Positions 24,406 to 33,052 of a DNA stretch of 64,000 nt are shown in pieces. Origin of the DNA: Oceanibaculum indicum P24 (GTDB taxonomy: Bacteria > Pseudomonadota > Alphaproteobacteria > Oceanibaculales > Oceanibaculaceae); assembly GCF_000299935.1 (NCBI RefSeq), contig NZ_AMRL01000011.1:46050-110049 (forward strand), read 5' to 3'. Position numbers and translations under genes: made by a program. A model generated the notes under the pieces. That model did not search any database, was not told where the DNA came from, and saw nothing but the letters and a program-made list of their open reading frames with translations. Position 1 is the first letter of the stretch; the number at the start of each line of letters is the position of its first letter.

Positions 24406-26115
24406 ATGCGCCCGAAGCTGCCTTTCCCTTCCCTGGCGTTCCCTTTTCTGGCCCGCCCTTCCCTGCATCCGCTGACGCTCGTCCTGCTGTTCGCGGTCTT
24501 TCTGCTGGCCGTCCATAATCACCGGCTGTGGCAGGAGATCGGCCAGGTCTGGAGCGGCCGATCCCTGCATGATTTGCTGTTCCTCGGGTCGCTGGGGCTG
24601 TTCTTCCTGGTGCTGCTGTCCCTGCCGTTGCAGCTGGTCGCCTTTCCGCGCCTGCTGAAGCCGGTCCTGGCCGGTCTCGTGCTGATCGCCGCCGGCATTT
24701 CCTACTTCATGGATGGCTATGGCGTGCTGGTCGAGAAGACGATGATCGTGAACATCGTCGAGACTGACATGCGCGAGGCTGGCGACCTGCTGTCCTGGCA
24801 GCTGGCCTGGCACATGCTGCTGACCGGCGTGCTGCCGGCGGCCCTCATCCTGTGGGTGCGTCTCACGCGGCACGGCTGGAAGCGCGAGGCGCTGCTGCGG
24901 GCCGGCGCGCTGGCGGGCTCGCTGGCCGCTATCGGGCTGATCGCCCTCTTCTTCTTTCAGGATTATGCGTCGCTGGCGCGCAACAACCGGCAGATCCGGC
25001 ACATGGTGAACCCGGTGACCGCGCTCTATTCCGCGACCGTCTATGCGCTGGGCACCGACCGACATGCGCCTGGCGGCCCGCCCGCGCCGATCGCCCGGCT
25101 GGTCTCGCTGGGCAATGGCTGGCAGGCACCGGAACGCAAGCCCCTGCTGTTCGTCTTCGTGCTGGGCGAGACAGCGCGCGCCGCCAATTTCTCGCTGAAC
25201 GGCTATGCACGGATGACCAATCCGGAGCTGGCCACACTGCCGGTGGTCAGTTTTACCGAGGTGGCCTCCTGCGGCACCTCTACGGCCGAATCCGTGCCCT
25301 GCATCTTCTCGCCGCTGGGCCGGGCGGACTATTCGCCCGCCAAGGCCAAGGCATCGGAGAACCTGCTCGACCTTGTGCAGAAGGCCGGCCTCGACGTCGT
25401 CTGGCTGGAGAATAATTCCGGCTGCAAGGGAGTGTGCGCCCGCGTGCCGACCGAGACCCTCGCCATCCGTCAGGAGTCCGACAAGGCCTACTGCGATACG
25501 GAAGGCTGCATGGACATGCTGCTGGTCGAACGGCTGCGCGGCATTGCCGCCAGTCTCGAACGCGATACGGTCGTGGTGCTGCACCAGATGGGCAGCCATG
25601 GCCCCGCCTATTACCGGCGCTATACAGACGCGTTCCGGCGCTTCACGCCGACCTGCGACACCAGCCAGTTCCAGGACTGCGAAACCAAGGCGATTACGAA
25701 CAGCTACGACAACAGCATCCTGTACACGGACCATGTGCTGGCCGAGGCGATCCGCGCGCTGAACAACGTCTCGGACCGGATCGACACTGCGTTGCTCTAT
25801 GTCTCCGATCATGGCGAATCGCTGGGCGAAGGCGGCACCTTCCTGCACGGCCTGCCCTACGCCATCGCGCCGGAGGTGCAGAAGCATGTACCGATGATCT
25901 GGTGGAATTCCGGCGGCTTCCAGCACCGCACGCGGCTAGCGCAGGGCTGCCTGGCGGCGTCGCGGGACCGGCCGCTCAGCCATGACAATATCTTCCATAC
26001 GGTGTTGGGCCTGCTGGATATAGATACCGACGTCTATAAGCGCCCGCTGGACGCCCTTGCTGAGTGCCGCCTGCCTGACACTTTTATCGCCCAACAGGCC
26101 GGGGTACCGCGATGA
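24406..26115 (+). CDS. eptA: Lipid A phosphoethanolamine transferase EptA-like
   Basis: This 569-residue inner-membrane enzyme moves phosphoethanolamine from phosphatidylethanolamine to lipid A, lowering the surface charge seen by cationic peptides. About five N-terminal helices (residues 20-190) precede the periplasmic alkaline-phosphatase-type domain. Zinc and active-site features are VLGETARAANFSLNGY (Glu), the nucleophile Thr in SCGTSTAESVPCIFS (about residue 290), HQMGSHGPAYY and SDHGESLGEGG. Several Cys pairs (SGCKGVC, CDTEGC, PTCDTSQFQDC) match the family disulfides. It overlaps the PAP2 gene by four bases. A predicted PmrA-like box lies upstream. Confidence 0.94.
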   Translation: MRPKLPFPSLAFPFLARPSLHPLTLVLLFAVFLLAVHNHRLWQEIGQVWSGRSLHDLLFLGSLGLFFLVLLSLPLQLVAFPRLLKPVLAGLVLIAAGISYFMDGYGVLVEKTMIVNIVETDMREAGDLLSWQLAWHMLLTGVLPAALILWVRLTRHGWKREALLRAGALAGSLAAIGLIALFFFQDYASLARNNRQIRHMVNPVTALYSATVYALGTDRHAPGGPPAPIARLVSLGNGWQAPERKPLLFVFVLGETARAANFSLNGYARMTNPELATLPVVSFTEVASCGTSTAESVPCIFSPLGRADYSPAKAKASENLLDLVQKAGLDVVWLENNSGCKGVCARVPTETLAIRQESDKAYCDTEGCMDMLLVERLRGIAASLERDTVVVLHQMGSHGPAYYRRYTDAFRRFTPTCDTSQFQDCETKAITNSYDNSILYTDHVLAEAIRALNNVSDRIDTALLYVSDHGESLGEGGTFLHGLPYAIAPEVQKHVPMIWWNSGGFQHRTRLAQGCLAASRDRPLSHDNIFHTVLGLLDIDTDVYKRPLDALAECRLPDTFIAQQAGVPR

Positions 26116-26867
26116 GTCTGGTGCCTGGCTGGCGGATTGCGCGCGGTTCTGGCTGGGAAATACAGCTACTGCTCGGCCTGCTGCTGATCCTGATCGCGGT
26201 GCCGGTCTGGCACCGGCTCGATCTGGCGCTGGCCGAACTGTTCCATGACAGTACGGCGAATGACTGGCTGATGCCGAAAGAAGGCGGGCTGGCACACGCC
26301 GTTCTTTATACTGGTGCCCGGCGCCTGCTCGGTATCGGTGGCGGCATTGCGGCGCTGCTGCTGGCCTGGTCAGGCTGGCGCCGGGGCTGGAGCGAAAATC
26401 ACAGCCGCATCGCGCTGGCGATCCTGGTTCTGGCGCTGACTACGCTCACCGCCAACCTGCTGAAACAGGTCACCGGGGTATCCTGTCCCGCACAGGATAT
26501 GCTGCTCGGCGGCAACCGGTTCGGAGTGACGATCTGGGACCGGCTCTATGCGCTGGCACCGTTCGAGCCGAACCTGCGCTGCTGGCCGGCCGGCCATGCT
26601 GCAGGCGGTTTTGGCCTGTTCGGCCTTACCCTGCTTGCAGGCGCCTCCGGCTGGGTAGCCCCCCTGCCGCGCTGGCTGTTCTATGCACCCGGCATGGCGA
26701 CGGGCTGGACCATGGGCTTTTATCAAATGGCGCGCGGCCAGCATTTTCTGACCCACACGCTGGCCTCCATGTTGATCGGCCTGCTGATAGCCACCTGCGC
26801 CTGCCGGCTATACGAGTCGCAACGAGAAAAATCGCTCTCAGCGGCAAAAGCCGAAGCCGCGAGCTAA
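26112..26867 (+). CDS. PAP2-family membrane phosphatase
   Basis: This 251-residue protein has about six membrane helices and a PAP2 core. The motifs are altered. The first lacks the usual Arg-Pro and reads LLKQVTGVSCPAQD. The second is CWPAGHAAGGF (PAGH for PSGH). The third is MARGQHFLTHTLASMLIG, with His but no usual Asp. PAP2 proteins next to eptA may remove or transfer lipid phosphates (LpxT/LpxE-like roles, or recycling of diacylglycerol or undecaprenyl phosphates). It is co-translated with eptA, so it likely belongs to lipid A modification. Confidence 0.86.
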   Translation: MSLVPGWRIARGSGWEIQLLLGLLLILIAVPVWHRLDLALAELFHDSTANDWLMPKEGGLAHAVLYTGARRLLGIGGGIAALLLAWSGWRRGWSENHSRIALAILVLALTTLTANLLKQVTGVSCPAQDMLLGGNRFGVTIWDRLYALAPFEPNLRCWPAGHAAGGFGLFGLTLLAGASGWVAPLPRWLFYAPGMATGWTMGFYQMARGQHFLTHTLASMLIGLLIATCACRLYESQREKSLSAAKAEAAS

Positions 26868-27066
26868 CCGCGAAGTCCTAGAAAGATCACCAAACTCAAA
26901 GGGAATAAAGGCAATATTCCGATGCGTTCCCGGTGGCACCTTAAAAGGTTTCGAGAACACACACTCAACGCGCAAAAAAATGACTGCCCGTGAGTTCCCA
27001 CACGAGTTCCCACAGCGGTTCTCGCACGAGCCGTTAAGTTATTGAAATATATAAAATAAAAGGTGA
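26868..27066. repeat. tRNA-flanking intergenic region with 12-bp tandem repeat (26992-27015)
   Basis: GAGTTCCCACAC (26992-27003) is repeated at once as GAGTTCCCACAG (27004-27015), directly 3' of tRNA-Glu. The stretch next to the tRNA is AT-rich and contains AAATATATAAAATAAA (27045-27060). That 16-mer is identical to 33000-33015 upstream of phaC. No gene is seen. It could be the scar of an element once inserted at the tRNA. Confidence 0.45.
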
Positions 27067-27142
27067 TGGCGTCCCCAAGGGGATTCGAACCCCTGTCGCC
27101 GCCGTGAAAGGGCGGTGTCCTAGGCCTCTAGACGATGGGGAC
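27067..27142 (-). tRNA. tRNA-Glu (anticodon UUC)
   Basis: On the minus strand the gene starts GTCCCCATCGTCTAGAGGCC and ends GGGGACG plus encoded CCA. The 7-bp acceptor stem (GTCCCCA/TGGGGAC) pairs fully. The anticodon arm CCGCC-CTTTCAC-GGCGG gives anticodon TTC. The T arm contains GGTTCGAATCC. It is 76 bases including CCA, and identity is Glu by anticodon and by the typical Glu D-arm. Confidence 0.97.
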
Positions 27143-27257
27143 GTCGAGACGCTGTGCGCGGAGGAACATACTGGCTCGGGGCGGAAAATCAAGAACGAAA
27201 GGCGAAATTCCGTGGTTAAATTCCGCCCGCCGGTTTCCGGCTTCTTTCGGCCCCGGA

Positions 27258-29060
27258 TTACCGCGCCTTTGCCGCGTCATCGATCAGCAGCTGCACCTTC
27301 TCATTGCCCTGCCAGCGGTCGATGCGGAGATGCCCGGCCACATGCAGCGGCATGGAGCCGGCCTTCAGCAGCGCCTCGCCCAGCCCGCTGTCCAGAGCCC
27401 GGAAGGCGATGGCCTTCAGTCGCCGGCCATCGGCATCGCCCAGCTGGCAGCGCACATGGTTCTCCCCCACCACATCGGCGCCCAGGATGCGTGCTGCCGG
27501 GAAGGCGAAGCGCGGTTCCGGATTGCCGACGCCGAACGGCCCGACACGCCCCAGCGTTTCCAGCAGCTCTATTGTCGCCCCGCCGGGCCTGAGCGCGCCA
27601 TCGATGGACAGGACGGGCGTCGCCTCGCCGCCTTCCAGCCAGGCGGCGGCGCGCTCGGTCAGGAAATCCCGGAAAGCGGAGAGCTTGTCGCGCTCCAGCG
27701 TGAAGCCGGCAGCCATCGCATGGCCGCCACCATTCACCAGCAGGCCGGCCTGATGCGCGGCAATCACCGCCGGCCCGAGCGCGAAGCCGGCGATCGAGCG
27801 GCCGGACCCCTTGCCGATGCCCTTGTCGTCGAAGGCGATGACCAGCGCCGGGCGATGGAAGCGTTCCTTCAGCCGGCCGGCGACGATGCCGATGACGCCA
27901 GAATGCCAGCCCTCGCCCGCCGCCACCAGCAGCGGCCCGTCGGCATGGTGTTCGACCTGGGCCAGCGCCTCGTCCTGTACCCGCTGCTCGATCAGCTTTC
28001 GCTCGGTGTTGAAGCGGTCCAGCTCGGCGGCCAGTGCGGCGGCTTCTGCCGCATCCTCGGTGGAGAGCAGCCTTGTGCCGAGATCGGCGCGTCCGACGCG
28101 CCCGCCGGCATTCACGCGCGGCCCCAGCAGGAAGCCCAGATGATAGGTGCCCGCCGGCTCGTCGATCTTGGCGACATCGCACAACGCGCGCAGGCCGGTA
28201 TTGTTGCGCCAGCCCAGCACCTTCAGCCCCTGCGCCACCAGCGCCCGATTCAGGCCGGTCAGCGGCACCACATCGCAGACCGTGCCCAGGGCGACCAGAT
28301 CCAGCCATTGCAGCAGGTCGGGTTCGGGCCGCGTGCGGTACCAGCCCTCCTCCCGCAGCTTGCGGTTCAGCGCCACCACCAGCAGGAAGGCGACGCCGAC
28401 GGCGGCCAGCTGGCGGTGTGGACTGTCCTCGTCCAGCCGGTTGGGATTGACCACGGCAACAGCGCGCGGCAGTGAGGGCTCTGCCACGTGATGATCGACC
28501 ACGATCATGTCGAGGCCGGCCTCGGTGGCCGCTTCCAGCGGGGCGAAGGCGGTGATGCCGCAATCGACAGTGATGCAGACGGCGGCCCCTTCCCGCTTCA
28601 GCGCCAGCAGTGCCGGGGCGTTCGGCCCATAGCCCTCGGCCATGCGGTCGGGAATATAGACGCGCGGCTTGCCGCCGATGGCGGTCAGGAACCGGTGCAG
28701 CAGCGCCGTGGAGGTCGCGCCATCGACATCGTAATCGCCGAAGATGGCGATCTTCTCGCCACGCAGGATGGCGGCGGCCAGCCGGTCGGCCGCCTTCGCC
28801 ATATCCTTCAGCTCATAGGGTTCGGTCAGGCTGGCCCGCAGGGTCGGGTTCAGGAACCCTTCTGCGTCATCCAGCCCGACACCGCGTGCTGCCAGCACCT
28901 GGCCCAGTATTTCGGGCAGGCCCAGCCGCTGCGACAGAGCAAGTCCTGCCCTTTCGGCTTCCAGCTGTGCCGATGTATCACCCGCCACCTGCCCTCGGGT
29001 CGTCCAGCGTCGCCCGGTCAGCGAGCGCTCGACATCGAGGAAGGCGGCGCGGGCGGTCAT
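27258..29060 (-). CDS. recJ: Single-stranded-DNA-specific 5'-3' exonuclease RecJ
   Basis: This 600-residue exonuclease serves recombination and mismatch repair. DHH-superfamily motifs are visible: FGDYDVDGATSTALL (motif I), VCITVDCGITAF (II), MIVVDHHVAEP (III, DHH) and HRQLAAVGVAFLL (IV). The DHHA1 motif is NGGGHAMAAGFTL (about residue 446) and the C-terminal OB-like region follows. The length is normal. It lies 5 bp after glpX on the same strand and ends the hom-glpX-recJ group. Confidence 0.96.
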   Translation of the reverse strand: MTARAAFLDVERSLTGRRWTTRGQVAGDTSAQLEAERAGLALSQRLGLPEILGQVLAARGVGLDDAEGFLNPTLRASLTEPYELKDMAKAADRLAAAILRGEKIAIFGDYDVDGATSTALLHRFLTAIGGKPRVYIPDRMAEGYGPNAPALLALKREGAAVCITVDCGITAFAPLEAATEAGLDMIVVDHHVAEPSLPRAVAVVNPNRLDEDSPHRQLAAVGVAFLLVVALNRKLREEGWYRTRPEPDLLQWLDLVALGTVCDVVPLTGLNRALVAQGLKVLGWRNNTGLRALCDVAKIDEPAGTYHLGFLLGPRVNAGGRVGRADLGTRLLSTEDAAEAAALAAELDRFNTERKLIEQRVQDEALAQVEHHADGPLLVAAGEGWHSGVIGIVAGRLKERFHRPALVIAFDDKGIGKGSGRSIAGFALGPAVIAAHQAGLLVNGGGHAMAAGFTLERDKLSAFRDFLTERAAAWLEGGEATPVLSIDGALRPGGATIELLETLGRVGPFGVGNPEPRFAFPAARILGADVVGENHVRCQLGDADGRRLKAIAFRALDSGLGEALLKAGSMPLHVAGHLRIDRWQGNEKVQLLIDDAAKAR

Positions 29061-29065
29061 CCCGG

Positions 29066-30046
29066 TCAGTCGCCGTCGTAGCCGCTCTTGCGGGAGAAGT
29101 CGTGCCGGGCATCGATGAAGCGCACCGTGCCGGTCTTCGAGCGCATGACCATGGAATGGGTGCTGCCGCCGTTCCGGGTGCGGCGCACGCCGCGCAGCAG
29201 CGTGCCATCGGTGACGCCGGTCGCGGCGAACATCACGTCGCCGCTGGCGAGGTCGAGCATGGAGTATTTGCGGTTCAGGTCGGTGATGCCGGCCTTGGCA
29301 GCGCGTCCCTTCTCGTCATCGTTGCGGAACACAAGCCGGCCCTGCATCTGGCCGCCGATACAGCGCAGCGCGGCAGCCGCCAGCACGCCCTCGGGCGAGC
29401 CGCCCTGACCCATATAGATATCGATGCCGCTGTCGGACTGCGAGGTCGCCATGACGCCGGACACGTCGCCATCGGAGATCAGCACGATGCGGGCACCGGC
29501 CTCACGCACCTTGGCAATCAGTTCCTGATGGCGCGGGCGGTCCAGGATGCAGGCGACCAGATCGGCGACATCGACCTTCTTCGCCTTGGCCAGGTTCTTC
29601 AGATTCTCCGCCGGGCTGTTGTCGAGATCGACCACGCCCTCAGGCAGCCCGCCGCCGACCGCTATCTTGTCCATATAGACGTCCGGCGCGTGCAGGAAGC
29701 CGCCCTTCTCCGCCATGGCGATAACCGCCATCGCGTTGGTGCCGCCCTTGGCGGTGATGGTCGTGCCTTCCAGCGGGTCGAGCGCGATATCGATGGCCGG
29801 GCCGCCAAGGCCCACCTTCTCCCCGATATAGAGCATCGGCGCCTCGTCGCGCTCGCCCTCGCCGATCACCACCGTGCCGTCGATGGACAGGCCGTTCAGC
29901 GCCTGCCGCATGGCCGTAACTGCGGCCTGGTCGGCAGCCTTTTCGTCACCGCGCCCCATCAGGCGGGATGCGGCCAGCGCGGCGGCCTCGGTCACGCGGA
30001 CAACCTCAAGCGCGAGGTTCCGATCCATGGCTGCACCGTCATTCAT
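29066..30046 (-). CDS. glpX: Class II fructose-1,6-bisphosphatase GlpX
   Basis: This 326-residue enzyme hydrolyses fructose-1,6-bisphosphate in gluconeogenesis. Metal and substrate motifs are GEGERDEAPMLYIGE (about residues 61-75), DPLEGTTITAKGGTNAMAV and GQGGSPEGVLAAAALRC. AAGGAGCC lies eight bases before ATG 30046, which fixes the start, although a second Met is six codons in. It sits between hom and recJ. Confidence 0.96.
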   Translation of the reverse strand: MNDGAAMDRNLALEVVRVTEAAALAASRLMGRGDEKAADQAAVTAMRQALNGLSIDGTVVIGEGERDEAPMLYIGEKVGLGGPAIDIALDPLEGTTITAKGGTNAMAVIAMAEKGGFLHAPDVYMDKIAVGGGLPEGVVDLDNSPAENLKNLAKAKKVDVADLVACILDRPRHQELIAKVREAGARIVLISDGDVSGVMATSQSDSGIDIYMGQGGSPEGVLAAAALRCIGGQMQGRLVFRNDDEKGRAAKAGITDLNRKYSMLDLASGDVMFAATGVTDGTLLRGVRRTRNGGSTHSMVMRSKTGTVRFIDARHDFSRKSGYDGD

Positions 30047-30096
30047 TGTCTTAGGCTCCTTGGGCTTTCTTCTTGTTGCTATTCGCTAAACGAAAA

Positions 30097-31389
30097 TCAG
30101 AGCGCTTCGATGCGGATGAGGCGCGGCGGCTCCACCACGCTGCCAAGCGCGGCAATCCGCTGGATAGCCCGCATCATACCCGCTTCCTCGGTCTCGTGGG
30201 TGGTAATCACCACCGGCACCGGTCCGGACGGGTCGCGCGCCTGCTGCAGCACCGATTCCATCGATACCGCATTATCGCGGAAGGCGGCGGCCACATCGGC
30301 GATCACGCCAGGCTGGTCCTTCACCATCAGGCGGATGTAATAGGCGCCGTAATGCCGGCCCATCGGCGCCGTCTCGCCCGGCGCCAGGCGGGAGGGCGGC
30401 AAACCCAGGACTGGCGCGTGGTGGCCGCGCGCGATATCCAGGATATCGGCGACGACGGCGGAGGCAGTCGGCCCCTCGCCGGCCCCGCGCCCGGTCAGCA
30501 GCACGTTGCCGACCGGTTCCGCCTCTACGAAGACGGCGTTGAACACGCCCTCGACATGGGCGATGGGGGCGGCCAGCGGCACCATGCAAGGATGCACCCG
30601 CTGTTCGATGCCGTGATCCGTCACGCCGGCAATGCCCAGCAGCTTGATGCGGTAGCCGAGCTGTTCGGCGAAGGCGAGATCCAGCGCCGAGACATGGCGG
30701 ATGCCCTCGACATGGATGCCCGCAAAATCCAGTTCCCGCCCGAACGCCACGCTGGAGAGGATGGCCAGCTTGTGCGCGGCGTCGATACCATCCACGTCGA
30801 AGCTGGGATCGGCCTCGGCATAGCCCAGCTTCTGCGCGTCGGCCAGCACGTCGGCGAATTCCCGGCCGGTCTCGCGCATGGTGGTCAGGATATAGTTGCA
30901 GGTGCCGTTCAGGATGCCGTGCACGCGCTTCACGCGGTTGGCGGCGAGACCTTCGCGCAGGGCCTTGATGACCGGGATTCCGCCCGCCACCGCCGCCTCA
31001 TAGGCTAGCGGCACGCCAGCGGTTTCGGCAGCTTTGGCGAGTACGGTGCCGTGCAGCGCCAGCAGCGCCTTGTTCGCCGTGACGACCGGCTTGCCAGCGG
31101 CGATGGCAGCCTCGATCAGCTCGCGCGCCACGCCGTCCGAACCGCCGATCAGCTCGACCACGACATCGACATCGGGATCGCCGGCGAGTGCGCGGGCGTC
31201 GTCATGCCAGCGGCAGGCCGACAGATCGACACCGCGATCCTTCGCCTTGTCACGTGCGGCAACAGCGGTGACCCGGATGGTGCGGCCGCAACGTGCGGCG
31301 AGCAGGTCGGCCTGGTCGCGCAGCAGCTTCGCGACACCGCCGCCAACCGTGCCGAGGCCGGCAATACCAATACGCAGATCACCGCTCAT
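30097..31389 (-). CDS. hom: Homoserine dehydrogenase
   Basis: This 430-residue enzyme reduces aspartate semialdehyde to homoserine, feeding threonine and methionine synthesis. It has an N-terminal NAD(P) site GIAGLGTVGGGVAKLL, a central catalytic domain with EAAVAGGIPVIKALREGLAAN and the YAEADPSFDVDG segment. A C-terminal ACT regulatory domain (about 350-425) would bind threonine. It precedes glpX by 50 bp. metY in this window uses its product after acetylation. Confidence 0.96.
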   Translation of the reverse strand: MSGDLRIGIAGLGTVGGGVAKLLRDQADLLAARCGRTIRVTAVAARDKAKDRGVDLSACRWHDDARALAGDPDVDVVVELIGGSDGVARELIEAAIAAGKPVVTANKALLALHGTVLAKAAETAGVPLAYEAAVAGGIPVIKALREGLAANRVKRVHGILNGTCNYILTTMRETGREFADVLADAQKLGYAEADPSFDVDGIDAAHKLAILSSVAFGRELDFAGIHVEGIRHVSALDLAFAEQLGYRIKLLGIAGVTDHGIEQRVHPCMVPLAAPIAHVEGVFNAVFVEAEPVGNVLLTGRGAGEGPTASAVVADILDIARGHHAPVLGLPPSRLAPGETAPMGRHYGAYYIRLMVKDQPGVIADVAAAFRDNAVSMESVLQQARDPSGPVPVVITTHETEEAGMMRAIQRIAALGSVVEPPRLIRIEAL

Positions 31390-31560
31390 GCCAGCCTCGT
31401 TATGTCATGGTGCGGCGCGACAGCCGGCGCCGTAAGCGATGGAATGGACATGAAACCCCAGATGGCGAATATGGAACGGTAAAGAACGGCCAGTCGATGA
31501 TGGCGCCCTATTTAGCGCCGGACGCGGCAAAAGTCGATTACCGAAGGTAAGGCGAAGCGG

Positions 31561-32814
31561 TCAGTAATCGACGAAGATTTCCACCCGGCGATTCCCCGCC
31601 TCGCCCGCTGGCATGACCTCGTAATAGATCGGCTGGCTGTCGCCGACGCCGACGACCTCCATCGACTTTGCCGGCACGCCAAGGCGCCGCAGTTCCTGAG
31701 CCACCGCTTCGGCGCGGCTCACGGAAACCTGGAAATTGGCAAGCTGATGCTGCAGCGGGCGCATGTCTGTGGTCCGGCTGCTGGCATGGCCGACAATACG
31801 CAGCGTGCCGCCGGTCTTGCGATGCTCGGCCGCGACCTTGCGCAGGCTGTCGCTCTCCGACGGGTCGAGCGTGGTCGAGCCATGGCCGAACAGGATGGTC
31901 GCCGCGAGATAGGAGATGCCGGCCTTGCCCGTGGGTGCCGGGGCAGCGAGTTCGGTTGCCGCCGGCTGTGCCTCGGTGCTGCGCGTGGCCACAGGTGCTG
32001 CGGAACGGGCGAACTGTTCGCGATACACCTCGGCCGCTGTCGGTGCCGCCGGCGCCGACGCCGTTGGCGCCTGGGCCGTCTCGGTCCTGGTGACAGGCGC
32101 TTCCAGCCGTGCTTCCGGCTGCGGGGTCGTGGCGCGGGGCTGCTCAGCAACCTGTCCGGAGGATTGCCCGGAAGACTGCTGGGGCGTGCTGTCGGTGCTC
32201 CTGGCGGCGGCCCGCTCGGCCAGCACTTCCTGGCGGCGGCGTTCCATCATCGCCGCACCGGCGGAGACCGTTTCCGACGATTCGGCACGCGGCGCGATAC
32301 GGGCGGCCGGCGGGGCGGATGGTGCTGCCGCCGCAGGAGCAGGTTCGGCAGCCGCGGGAGCAGCCGCAGGTGCCGTTGGCGCCGGAGCGACAGCCGGCGG
32401 GGCCGGTGGCCTGGCCTCGGTCCGGGCGGTTGACGTCGTCGAGGTGGAGACCTGGCCGCTGCCGGTCGTCACCGCGTTGGAGGGTTGCTGGTCGGTGTAG
32501 CGGGCCTGCTCGCGGTCAGCAACGAGCCCCTGCTGTGCCGCGCGGCGTTCGCTGGGCGTGCTGATATCGGTCGGACGCGCGGGAACCGAGGCGAGGTTCG
32601 GATATGAGGAGTCGCTGGCGGTCTGCTCCTTGGCCGCCTGATCCTTTGCCGGGGCAGCATCGTCCTCGAACAGGCCGGTAGCACCCTTGTACCATTCCAC
32701 CGGATTGACCGCATCCGGGACCGAGGAACATCCGGCAAGCAGAATAAGGCCGGCCGTTGCCATCAATCCGATCTTCGCTCCGCGTCCCTGCCTGCGTTGC
32801 CGCCGCATCTGCAT
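31561..32814 (-). CDS. OmpA-family peptidoglycan-binding lipoprotein with Ala/Pro-rich linker
   Basis: This 417-residue protein has an N-terminal lipoprotein signal (lipobox LLAGC, Cys at about residue 29). A long low-complexity Ala/Pro/Thr-rich linker covers about 95-300. A C-terminal OmpA/Pal-like domain (about 308-417) shows FGHGSTTLDPSESD, ANFQVSVSRAEAVAQEL and EAGNRRVEIFVDY, the usual peptidoglycan-contact residues. It should tether the envelope to the cell wall. It is not Pal itself, because no tol genes are near. Upstream of it lies the phaC promoter region. Confidence 0.88.
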   Translation of the reverse strand: MQMRRQRRQGRGAKIGLMATAGLILLAGCSSVPDAVNPVEWYKGATGLFEDDAAPAKDQAAKEQTASDSSYPNLASVPARPTDISTPSERRAAQQGLVADREQARYTDQQPSNAVTTGSGQVSTSTTSTARTEARPPAPPAVAPAPTAPAAAPAAAEPAPAAAAPSAPPAARIAPRAESSETVSAGAAMMERRRQEVLAERAAARSTDSTPQQSSGQSSGQVAEQPRATTPQPEARLEAPVTRTETAQAPTASAPAAPTAAEVYREQFARSAAPVATRSTEAQPAATELAAPAPTGKAGISYLAATILFGHGSTTLDPSESDSLRKVAAEHRKTGGTLRIVGHASSRTTDMRPLQHQLANFQVSVSRAEAVAQELRRLGVPAKSMEVVGVGDSQPIYYEVMPAGEAGNRRVEIFVDY

Positions 32815-33052
32815 CCCCCGGTCAGTGCAATTTTTCTATTGGATTAACGGCTTATATCACATCCGGCAAGCATGGCGGAGCCTCAAGACCATATCGCACA
32901 TACGAACGCACGAATCTTGCCACGAATTCCCTTAACCTCGCCACGATCAGGATAATATAATAGAATTACAAAGACTGAGGCCATCGGGCGCGGCGTAATA
33001 AATATATAAAATAAATGCTATAAACTACAATAGAACTGCATTGGTGCAAGAG
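32815..33052. promoter_or_regulatory. Divergent AT-rich promoter region of the OmpA-like gene and phaC
   Basis: These 238 AT-rich bases lie between divergent genes. Just before phaC is TGCA-N4-TGCA (33037-33048). TGC-containing repeats are used by the PHA repressor PhaR in other alphaproteobacteria, so this is a candidate site only. AAATATATAAAATAAA at 33000-33015 recurs exactly at 27045-27060. Confidence 0.35.

Noticed and set aside
24373..25926. 517-codon minus-strand frame opposite eptA
   Set aside because: Antisense shadow; eptA has all family motifs in the other frame.
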